Positions 47,001 to 64,000 of a stretch of DNA of 64,000 bases are shown here, one piece after another. The stretch covers positions 620,001-684,000 of the forward strand of contig JANEZZ010001901.1 of the NCBI GenBank assembly GCA_026122225.1, written 5' to 3'. How positions within the stretch are numbered: the first letter of the stretch is position 1; each line of letters opens with the position of its first letter. The translations under genes were made by a program, and so were the position numbers. The notes under the pieces are model-generated. The model was not told the origin of the DNA and did not search any database. It saw only the letters and a program-made list of their open reading frames with translations. The stretch is from Heloderma charlesbogerti. Taxonomy: Eukaryota; Chordata; Lepidosauria; Squamata; Helodermatidae.

Positions 47001-47290
47001 TACTAAATAAATATTCACTATTTTCCCCAGATCATGCCACTATTCCGGTCTCAGAAGATTCAATGTCATATCCAGAGGGCTTGAATCCTCAGCCAGAATT
47101 AGATGAAGAGATGGCTTCAGTTTCTTCTTTACCGTCTCTTCCTATCAATATCTCTCTAAATGCAATGGCTAAAGCTGGTGCTCAAGAAACTGTTCTGCCT
47201 TCAGATGAGACTCCCAAAGCATTACAACCTGACAGTGACGAGAAGGCAACCCAGGAATTGACAGAAGGAACAGTAATGAACAAGCCCTAA
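29094..47290 (+). CDS. GORASP1: GORASP1 / GRASP65, Golgi reassembly-stacking protein (complete, 9 coding exons)
   Basis: Peripheral Golgi protein that stacks cis-cisternae by trans-oligomerising and binds GM130. Exons: 29094-29156, 32577-32657, 38387-38590, 39857-39943, 40606-40736, 42214-42358, 43015-43150, 43867-44022, 47031-47290 (TAA stop). All junctions are GT-AG with matching phases; total 420 aa against about 440 in human. MGLGSSSE supplies Gly2 for N-myristoylation. Two GRASP-type PDZ domains follow: the first near 15-105 ([27 protein letters not shown]) and the second near 111-205 ([47 protein letters not shown]). From about 210 the chain becomes a Ser/Pro-rich tail holding the conserved [12 protein letters not shown] segment. 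His18 and Cys103 match positions I recall as metal-binding in the GRASP domain, which should be checked. The start lies in GCCATGG. The locus, next to WDR48 and TTC21A, fits GORASP1 and not GORASP2. Confidence 0.95.
29361..29470. mobile_element. hAT-like MITE (CCAGATGTTTTGGACTACAA type)
   Basis: Contains CCTCCAGATGTTTTGGACTA followed by CAACTCCCATCAGCCCCAGC and a degraded inverted half. In GORASP1 intron 1. A related copy lies at 29600-29720. Complete members with duplications are at 47592-47727 and 49476-49612. Confidence 0.6.
29600..29720. mobile_element. hAT-like MITE, partial
   Basis: CAACTCCCATCAGCCCCAGCC, GGGTGGCCAATGATCAGGGG, TGATGGGAGATGCAGTCCAG and CATCTGGAGAGC form the two arms of the same family in GORASP1 intron 1. 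Confidence 0.6.
30963..31022. mobile_element. Short Harbinger-like palindromic MITE
   Basis: GGGTACAACCCTATACATGTTTAGACC and AGGTCTAAGTACACATAGGATGGTGCC are imperfect inverted halves. A 60-bp member of the TAA-flanked family. Confidence 0.5.
32177..32220. repeat. Compound tetranucleotide microsatellite
   Basis: About five CGTA units followed by about six AATG units, in GORASP1 intron 1. Confidence 0.95.
32893..33135 (+). mobile_element. MIR-like (CORE) tRNA-derived SINE
   Basis: The tRNA-like head ATAGTGGTAAGAGTGTTGGA with box B GGTTCTAGTCC is followed by the core CACTTGGCC.TAAAGCTCAGTGGGTGACTT and the tail GGATTGTTGTGAGGATTAAA, then GAGATATAAATGTAAG. In GORASP1 intron 2. Confidence 0.7.
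34030..34440 (-). mobile_element. L2/CR1-group LINE 3' fragment
   Basis: CAGCTCTCTGGGCAGTTTACAAAGATT at the 3' side and GGGGGCCACCCCTGAGAAGGCCCTCTCCC with GGAGGAGGCACTTGGATGAGGGCCTC are typical 3' UTR/ORF-end blocks of squamate LINEs on the minus strand. No usable ORF. Confidence 0.6.
34948..35062. repeat. Near-perfect 115-bp palindrome (foldback MITE)
   Basis: Arms of about 56 bases pair with only one internal mismatch around a three-base centre (CCAGCCA-gca-TGGCTGGG at 35004-35006). The outer ends are CCCCAATCTG and CAGATTGGGG; the core TGGCAACTCCCATCATTCCC ties it to the hAT-like MITEs in the window. Confidence 0.9.
35525..35690 (-). mobile_element. tRNA-Ala-derived SINE
   Basis: The reverse strand reads GTAGCTCAGCCACAGAGC, CTGCTTTGCATGCAGAAGGT, CCCAGATTCAATCCCC. 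This is a tRNA-Ala body (anticodon loop TTTGCATG) followed by a non-tRNA tail GCCAGTCAATGTAG-like. Other copies: 37250-37345, 41382-41575, 49436-49712, all minus. Confidence 0.75.
36002..36605 (+). mobile_element. L2/CR1-group LINE C-terminal fragment
   Basis: The translation reads [50 protein letters not shown], then a broken tail and an ATTAATAATA 3' end. It matches the L2 C-terminus (compare [14 protein letters not shown] in the minus-strand L2 at 3.2-6.1 kb). Confidence 0.75.
36707..36777. mobile_element. 71-bp Harbinger-like MITE with TAA duplication
   Basis: GGGTGCAATCCTATGCATG...TGCATAGGATTGCGCCC flanked by TAA at 36704-36706 and 36778-36780. Almost entirely foldback. It is the cleanest example of the family ends. 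Confidence 0.75.
37250..37345 (-). mobile_element. tRNA-Ala-derived SINE head fragment
   Basis: GGGGATTGAACCTGGGAACTTTTGCATGCAGAGTATGTGCTCTGGCACTGAGCT is the reverse complement of a decayed tRNA-Ala-like head. It is preceded by an ATC repeat at 37250-37264. Confidence 0.65.
37918..38160. mobile_element. hAT-like element, partial (same family as 61416-61731)
   Basis: Shares GGCTGAAGGCAAAAGG, CAAAACTAGCATCTTTTAAAAT and CCTTAGGAGAGGCATTT with the complete copy at 61416-61731. A third partial copy is at 39975-40160. Confidence 0.55.
38165..38272. mobile_element. hAT-like MITE
   Basis: CCAACTCCCACCAGCACAGCC, GATGGGAGTTATAGGCCC, AACATCTGGAGGGCTGCAAG and TTGCCCATCCTGG form one arm pair of the CAGGGGTGGGCAAC family, in GORASP1 intron 2. 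Confidence 0.6.
38728..38987. mobile_element. DNA element with about 75-bp terminal inverted repeats
   Basis: ATACCTTTATTAGGACCAAT.. TGTGCAAGTTTTTGAGTTCTCCAGAA at the left is inverted at the right as TTCTAGAGAACTCGAAGGCTTGCACC..GGTCCTAATAAAGGTAT. Spacer about 110 bases. It lies in GORASP1 intron 3. Confidence 0.7.
39975..40160. mobile_element. hAT-like element, partial
   Basis: TTAGCCTTAGGAGAGGCATTTCAACCTTTTAGAAT and CACTGCACAAAAGCCAGAAAA match the interior of 61416-61731. A GGGGTGGGGCCA/AGGGAAAG short repeat follows at 40125-40170. Confidence 0.55.
40405..40505. mobile_element. hAT-like MITE (CAGCCTTCCCCAACC type)
   Basis: Left end CCAGCCTTCCCCAACCATTGGCCC, inner arm TGATGGGAGTTGTAGTCCAGCA and GGAGGGCACCCATTTGGGGA. 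In GORASP1 intron 4, just before exon 5. Confidence 0.65.
41158..41285. mobile_element. hAT-like MITE (CAGCCTTCCCCAACC type)
   Basis: ACCTTCCCCAACCTGATGCC and GGGGGAAGGCTGG ends enclose CTCCAGCTCCCATCAGCC and GCTGGGAGTTGTGGTCC arms. In GORASP1 intron 5. Confidence 0.65.
41382..41575 (-). mobile_element. tRNA-Ala-derived SINE, near full length
   Basis: The reverse strand starts GAAGCTCAGTGGTAGAGCATC, then TGCTTTGCATGCGGAAGATT and ends with the tail CTGCCAGTCAGTGTCGAC, CGAGGTAGTATAAGGCAGC-like. It is the best-preserved copy of this family here, in GORASP1 intron 5. Box A and box B are recognisable but the acceptor stem is missing, so it is not a tRNA gene. Confidence 0.75.
43545..43662. repeat. 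118-bp foldback repeat
   Basis: AGAGAGACAAGCTCTGCTGCTTATCAAAGAGATTCTTTAAACTC is inverted as GAGTTTATTAAAGAATCTTTTTGATAAGC.. AGAGCTTGTCTCTCT, with a short AT-rich loop (AAAATAAGCTTATTT). In GORASP1 intron 7. Confidence 0.8.
44171..45578 (-). mobile_element. Tc1-like DNA transposon, complete ends, 1,408 bp
   Basis: Terminal inverted repeats CAGTCAGGGCCAGAAATATTGGAACAAGGATAACTG (left) and its near-exact inverse (right) are flanked by TA on both sides (44169-44170, 45579-45580). It lies in GORASP1 intron 8, antisense to the gene. Confidence 0.95.
44189..45218 (-). pseudogene. Tc1-like transposase, frameshifted
   Basis: The N-terminal helix-turn-helix region is in the piece 45218-44937 ([23 protein letters not shown], a GRPQKT AT-hook-like motif). 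The catalytic core is spread over other frames: ILWTDETK (first Asp) near 44780, then 44658-44149 with [12 protein letters not shown] (second Asp) and [17 protein letters not shown] (Glu). The DDE triad survives but frame changes around 44660-44940 break the protein, so this copy cannot make transposase. Confidence 0.88.
45672..45998. mobile_element. Non-autonomous element with long terminal inverted repeats
   Basis: CAATTAAGGTGTCTTGTGGC.. CTCAGAGATTTAAC at the left is inverted as GTTAGTCTTTAAAGTGCCAC..AAGACTCTTAATTG at the right. Starts 94 bases after the Tc1 and contains a TG repeat at about 45861-45876. Confidence 0.65.
46611..46850 (-). mobile_element. CR1-group LINE 3' end fragment
   Basis: GAACATAAGAGCCGTGCTGGGTCAGACCAA, TAGTAGCCTTATCCTCCATGAATTTGTC and AAAGCCATCC.AAGTTGGTGG. 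Read on the minus strand the last part gives [13 protein letters not shown] sequence, the end of a CR1-type ORF. In GORASP1 intron 8. Confidence 0.6.
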
Positions 47291-47591
47291 AAATGACACC
47301 TCCTACCCAGGGTTCTGGTGCCTGCCACATGCTTGAAGGATATTCACACCAGAGGATCTGGCTCTGTGATGCCCAGAAACATTCATCCTGTTGCTTCATC
47401 ACAGCAGTAGTGTAAGAAGTCAAGCTGCTTCCACCAGCACCACCCCATGAGTCACAATCAGTTGTTGCCTCAGAGATTTGAACATCTGTGTAACTGCTGC
47501 CCAGTGATAACACTGACAATTTAACTTGTGAAGTATTTTTTTTAATGAAATGCTAACTTGTAGGAAGGTTTCCTGTCTTTGTGCCATAAAC

Positions 47592-47727
47592 CAGCCTTCC
47601 CTAACCTGGTGCCCTCCAGATGTTTGGGACTACAAGTCCCAACATTCTTGACCATTAGCTATGCTGGCTTGGGCTGATAGCTGTTGGCATCCAAAACATC
47701 TGGAGTGTATCAGGTTGGGGAAGGCTG
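47592..47727. mobile_element. hAT-like MITE with 8-bp duplication, in GORASP1 3'UTR
   Basis: Ends CAGCCTTCCCTAACCTGGTG and CAGGTTGGGGAAGGCTG. Flanks CCATAAAC (47584-47591) and CTATAAAC (47728-47735) differ by one base; eight-base duplications are the hAT rule. Inner arms contain GGGACTACAAGTCCCAACA. Confidence 0.85.
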
Positions 47728-48840
47728 CTATAAACAAATAATTAAGTTTATCTGCTACAAACATTTAACTAATAAGCCCATGAAACGTTGATTTCAATGG
47801 AACATTTTAGCTACCTTTCCGAGTTGCAATTTTAAGTGTGACCATTGTTCATTCTCCTCCTCCTTCTTAAAACCAGTTCCACTTCCTAAAGCATCCTGAA
47901 GGATAGTTACACTGAAATGATTTCATTTTTCATTTCTTAGTTATTTTAATTATTTCACAAGAATAATTTTTATAACTTGATCCAACATCTTTGACACCAC
48001 GATGAAATCTGGCTTATGAAAATAGCATGTAATCCCCCCACCCCCAATTCTAAGGACATGATGCAGGCCACAGCATGTGCAAAGGCGATGTGTATGCACC
48101 AGGCCATTATGGGGACTATGAGATCCTGTATACATCTGCCCCCATGCAGCGTTCCCTCCCCACTCAGTGCAGGTTACTTGAACTTTGCACCCAAGTAACT
48201 TGTGTCCAGGTGAGAGGGAGGCCTGGATGGGCATAAGGGAGGTGTTTGCAGACCAATTGATCGCACACATGCTAAATAGAGACGTAATCCTACGTAACTA
48301 TTCTGCCTACAGTAGACTATGTTGTAGTTTTGAATCTAAACAGCTGTTTACTCTCCTATTCAATCATTTGCTTGTTGCTGTGGAAATCTCACTTGCAGCT
48401 AATGGGACAACTTTCTTCTGTGAGTGGTTTAAAGGTGAAAATACTCTAGCAACTTTGTTTTGTATTTGGTTGCCTGTTAGATGGGGATTAGATATTGCTC
48501 AATGTTCTCACAAGCCTTTGTAAATTATTTAAGGCAGAGATCCTAAGCATATGTATGGTGAAATAAGTTAATGGAATTTTAACTTCTTTTGATTTCAGTG
48601 TGGGTGCTGATTTCAGGTGTATGTTGACAAGCAAATAAGCTACCAGAATGTAGTGGGACTGTAGCTCTGATGGGAGGCAGTTCTCTCTTATGGGGGTTGT
48701 CCCTTCCCCCAAGCAGTACTAAAAGTCAACATGTCTTTCAATATGAATAATGGCGATTCTGATTTACACTAGTTGTGCTCATCTTCTGAAATGGTTTTTA
48801 TGAATCACTTTGATTCTCTGGTTCTATTTCTTGGACTGGA

Positions 48841-48846
48841 AATAAA
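48841..48846 (+). terminator. Poly(A) signal AATAAA of GORASP1
   Basis: Canonical hexamer about 1.55 kb after the GORASP1 stop. Thymine-rich sequence (ctctttttgag) follows. Confidence 0.6.
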
Positions 48847-49435
48847 CTCTTTTTGAGAGGTTTGCAAAGGCCCTGTTCTTATTTCTGAACAGACTTTCCA
48901 TAGCTGTGTGGGTTCTCTTCAGGCCTGTGTTTAGCACAAGACTGGTTTCACTTACTGACCTCATTGCGGAACCACAATTTGCTAGAAGAGTTTGGCTGTG
49001 CCATAGATCCATCCTGAGCACTTTTTTGCTGTATAGATCAGGGAGAGGGGAGGAATATAGAATGGGGAGGAGTTTAACTCCATGAAATGTATCCCTACCC
49101 CCACTTTAATGCTCACCTTTGGAATACGCTAAGATTTTAAAGGGCTCAAGCAAACCAAGTTCCTCCCCCTCCCATTTAGACAAAAACAGTAGCAGACCCC
49201 TTTAACAGTCCATAGCTCAACCACCCTCAACCAGAGAATTATTAGACCTTAGCCCTGTTCTGGCATTCACCTGAATGCGTGAAGGCTTTAAGGGAGTAGA
49301 GCAGCGGGGCCCTGCACAATGGCCCCACCCCTGACACCTCCAGTTCAGACCTTGCAAACAGCATTTTATTTAAAAGAAACCTGGATCCCCCCTAAATTTC
49401 AGGGGGTGGCTGGGACCACATGTGGCGCACCCTTG

Positions 49436-49712
49436 ATCTAGCACAGTATTACTGATTGACAGCAGTTCTCCAGCACAGGGGTAGATAACTTGTAGACCAA
49501 AATGTCTGGAGGGCTACAACTCCCACCATCCCTCAAGCAATGGCTATGTTGGTTAGGGCTGATAGGAGCTATAGGCCAAAACATCTGAAGGGCCCAAAGT
49601 TGCCCACCCCTGCTCTAGCATTTCAGATCAGGATCCTTCCCAGCCTTACCTCAAGATGCCAGAGATTGAACCTAGGACCTTCTGCATGGAAAGTATGTGC
49701 TCTACCACCAAT
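49436..49712 (-). mobile_element. tRNA-Ala-derived SINE, split by a MITE
   Basis: Parts 49436-49475 (GTATTACTGATTGACAGCAG) and 49613-49712 (GATTGAACCTAGGACCTTCTGCATGGAAAG) belong to one SINE. Located between the convergent ends of GORASP1 and WDR48. Confidence 0.7.
49476..49612. mobile_element. hAT-like MITE, 137 bp, nested in SINE
   Basis: Ends CAGGGGTAGATAACTTG and AAAGTTGCCCACCCCTG. Flanks CTCCAGCA (49468-49475) and CTCTAGCA (49613-49620) are an eight-base duplication with one change. Inner arm GGGCTACAACTCCCACCATCC. Confidence 0.88.
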
Positions 49713-50087
49713 TTACAGTTGAAGGAGGCAGCAGAGCCGCCTTGAAGTTTTCTTAAGTGGAAATGTGGGGAAAAGATACCTTAAATAGGGATGTATGTAT
49801 ATACCTGACCACAGAGAGCAGTCTACCAGATGGGATAGTGTGTGCACAGGTTCACAGTACTGTTTTTGCAATAGGATAGTGTTTTTGCACTTCACATTTT
49901 CAATCAAGATCTTGGGCACTCTGAAGCATGTATGAGTTTTCCATCCAAACCATTTATGCTACTCTTACTTAAGATGCTGCAGTAACTGCGGGTATATGAC
50001 ATCTGAAGTACATATTTTTTATCAACATTTAATACCACATCTTTAAAAAAAATGACCAAAGCTGCTTAGAAATGTTAGCTAAAGTTT

Positions 50088-50093
50088 TTTATT
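50088..50093 (-). terminator. Distal poly(A) signal of WDR48
   Basis: TTTATT on the plus strand, i.e. AATAAA on the WDR48 strand. It lies about 1.2 kb from the GORASP1 poly(A) signal, in convergent orientation. Confidence 0.5.
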
Positions 50094-52045
50094 TCTATAC
50101 AATTGTGAAATATGTATTTGTCCTTTTGGCATTGCAGGCCCTCTGTCAGTCTTTCCTGAAACTACATTACTTGGATTGTAGAAAATAAAGTTTAGAATCT
50201 TGGCTGATTAAAAAAACTGGAAGGGCACAGGGCAGAGTTAAAATTACTTTCAATGGAGACATGAAGGAGCGCACAAAATTCAGAATTAGGGTCTATTAAG
50301 AAATACAATAAGGACAATTTACAGTTCAGTTTAACCAATGAATTCAACAACTTCACTAAAGTGGGCAATGTAGCACAGATATGAGAAACTAGACTTCTGT
50401 ATACACAAATGGGATTTACAGAATGGATGATATTCAGGATGGGAAAGGTGCATGCAGTCTTCATTCTGAACCAGAACTCGTTTAAGTACTGACTTGTGTC
50501 ATCTAGAGCACAGGTAGCTGAACAATTTAGTGCCAATCCAAATTTTACTCTTACAGCATGGCAGTCACTCTGACAATCTGGGTAGTGCATATAACGTGAG
50601 CACTATGCTTTGCACACCAAGACAAAAACAAAGAGAAAAATATCCCAAAGATGCTGTTGTGCTGCTTATTTTGTGTCTCTTAGCAGTCCATGAAAAAACA
50701 AACCACTCTTCCTTGAAAAAGGAAAACTTTGGGTAAAAAAGAAAAAGGGGAGGGGCTGAAAAACCTCAAAAGGCATCAGGCTATTTTTTTTTTTTTTTAG
50801 GACAAAGCTAGTTTCCTACAGCAGCTTTGGATAGTTTCCTCCTTGTCATGATTAACACAACTCTCATTTCTGGACTACTGCCTGCACTGGCACTGCAAGC
50901 CCGTAGGTCAGGTTCCTGTATCATCGCACCTGCCCACACAGTGCTTGACTACACAGGTTACTGAAGCTGCTCCCATGCTGCGAAGACAGTGTTGGAATCA
51001 GGGTTCTCTCTTCAGTTAAGCATATCCAAAATGTTGTGTCAGCCATAACTTACATCCAGCAGCTACTAAGGAAGCTAAGGATTGTCATCTCTTTGGATGG
51101 GTGGGTGATGGGAAGAAATCAACCTTATTGCCTCTTAGAAAGGCACTTGGGCTTCCGTTTCAAGTAAGAACCATTTTACACTAGCCTGTGTAAAGACAGT
51201 GTAAAAAAGGATGTTTGTGTTCCAGTTAAACACTGAATTCAAACTCGGCTTTTCTTACCCATATGCTGAAGCATTCCCTCCTTCCTACAATAAGTTATAT
51301 TCTACAAGACTGTAATGAGAATATGAAAAAGCTGTAAAATGTTTTTAGAAACAGTGAAAAAGAAAATCTAAGCTGTATACGGCTTATAACAAAAATATCC
51401 AAAAATGCATATAAAAACCATTGGAGGAAAACCTGCAAGTCCTCTTTGCTATCACAACTGGTATTTACTGCAAAGTTTCTAGAGTTTGCCAAGATATCAC
51501 ATGTAAAGCACAATTACTTGGAATTGTGATCAGTGTGCCCTCTTAAGAAAAAAATGGACTATAGAACTTACATTTTTTAAAGTCTAAAGATGTTGAAATA
51601 TTCCATCATGATGCACTGCACCATTGTACTGACCCTGTAATCACACAATTTTTACTCCACGTACCAAAATGGTTTCTTACAAGATCACTGCTGAAAGGGA
51701 GTTAGCCCCTTCAACTTATGTTACAGAGACTGTTCTACTCAACTGTACAACAGAGTTTTCTTCTTTAGGTAGATTTGTCTTGAGAAGTGGCCAAAATTTA
51801 CTACATGGAATGTATTAACAAGTTAGCAGCAGGGCCGAGAAAGTGTTTACAAGCATGAGCAGATGAAGGTATGATAATCTTGGAAATAAAAACTGAAATA
51901 GGAACCCCACGTACATCTGCACTGGATCATCTGGTCTCTGTACACTTCATAACAGGAATCACTCAAGGCTTTTCATATCACTCACTTGTACCTTGATAAG
52001 GACAGACTTTAGTTTAGGTCATACAGATTTGTCTATATTACAGAT

Positions 52046-52051
52046 TTATTA
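52046..52051 (-). terminator. Possible proximal poly(A) signal of WDR48
   Basis: AATAAA on the minus strand about 150 bases after the WDR48 stop. It is a candidate for alternative polyadenylation; use cannot be judged from sequence. Confidence 0.35.
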
Positions 52052-52201
52052 GTCACTTCAATTCAAGTAGACTCTGTCCGCACTGAGGCATTAGCAGTGT
52101 CAGATCTACCTTAGGGTTTCAGTGGGCTTCTAGAGCACTACAGCTGGAACCAGTACAGGAAGCTCAAGTAAGTTAATAACCGGTTGGGTCCACCACTTGG
52201 C

Positions 52202-63912
<11,711 letters not shown>

Positions 63913-64000
63913 TTAAACTTAAAACCATTGTATGTTCAGCTTTAGCTCTCTAAAGCACTGCACAACTTCAATATCTTCTGTTATCCACACAGACTGTTCA

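Larger units (their letters stand above)
47291..48865 (+). other. GORASP1: GORASP1 3'UTR
   Basis: Runs from the TAA at 47288-47290 to a canonical AATAAA at 48841-48846, the first on this strand after the stop. A 136-bp hAT-like MITE (47592-47727) lies within it. A second AATAAA at 50184-50189 could serve a longer form that would overlap the WDR48 3'UTR. Extent is inferred. Confidence 0.65.
50070..52201 (-). other. WDR48: WDR48 3'UTR
   Basis: About 2.1 kb between the stop codon and a minus-strand AATAAA at 50093-50088. A proximal minus-strand AATAAA at 52051-52046, 150 bases after the stop, could give a much shorter form. No coding exon or recognised transposon was seen inside. An A-run on the RNA strand (T-run on plus, near 50787-50800) could prime falsely in oligo-dT libraries. 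Confidence 0.65.

Noticed and set aside
29094..47290. GORASP2 instead of GORASP1
   Set aside because: The PDZ region is similar in both, but the N-terminus, the [12 protein letters not shown] tail segment and the locus fit GORASP1.

Overview
This is a window of vertebrate nuclear DNA, almost certainly from a squamate reptile (lizard or snake). It contains a BovB (RTE) retrotransposon, a Sauria-type SINE whose 3' end matches the BovB tail, L2 and CR1 LINEs, tRNA-Ala-derived and 5S-rRNA-derived SINEs, a Tc1 transposon and many short hAT-like and Harbinger-like non-autonomous elements. That mix is typical of squamates. The species cannot be told from the sequence alone.

Three host genes were rebuilt exon by exon from splice sites and protein similarity recalled from the families. 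TTC21A (minus strand; 13 coding exons from 28513 down to 1882, 562 codons) continues off the left edge. GORASP1/GRASP65 (plus strand; 9 coding exons, 29094-47290, 420 aa) is complete. WDR48/UAF1 (minus strand; the last 12 coding exons, 63894-52202, 453 aa) begins beyond the right edge. As recalled, human 3p22 has the same order WDR48 - GORASP1 - TTC21A with the same relative orientations. This synteny is why the genes are called TTC21A and GORASP1 rather than their paralogues TTC21B and GORASP2.

Layout: 1-28.5 kb is TTC21A, whose introns are full of transposable elements (CR1 inside a MITE, an L2 of about 3 kb, a 386-bp element in inverted duplicate, a 5S/CR1 chimeric SINE, and an intact full-length BovB in intron 1). 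28.5-29.1 kb is a CpG-rich divergent promoter shared by TTC21A and GORASP1. 29.1-48.9 kb is GORASP1, with a decayed full-length Tc1 in intron 8. 48.9-50.1 kb is a short convergent intergenic gap. 50.1-64 kb is the 3' part of WDR48, beginning with a 3'UTR of about 2.1 kb.

The genes are unrelated in function: TTC21A is the paralogue of the IFT-A subunit TTC21B (cilia), GORASP1 tethers and stacks Golgi membranes, and WDR48 activates the USP1, USP12 and USP46 deubiquitinases. They share a conserved neighbourhood, not a pathway. I found no new multi-gene system. The most notable items are the uninterrupted 1,047-codon BovB ORF with exact target-site duplications, a SINE-like unit joining a 5S rRNA head to a CR1 tail, a Harbinger-like MITE family with TAA duplications (one copy carrying a hAT-like core), and several near-perfect foldback elements.
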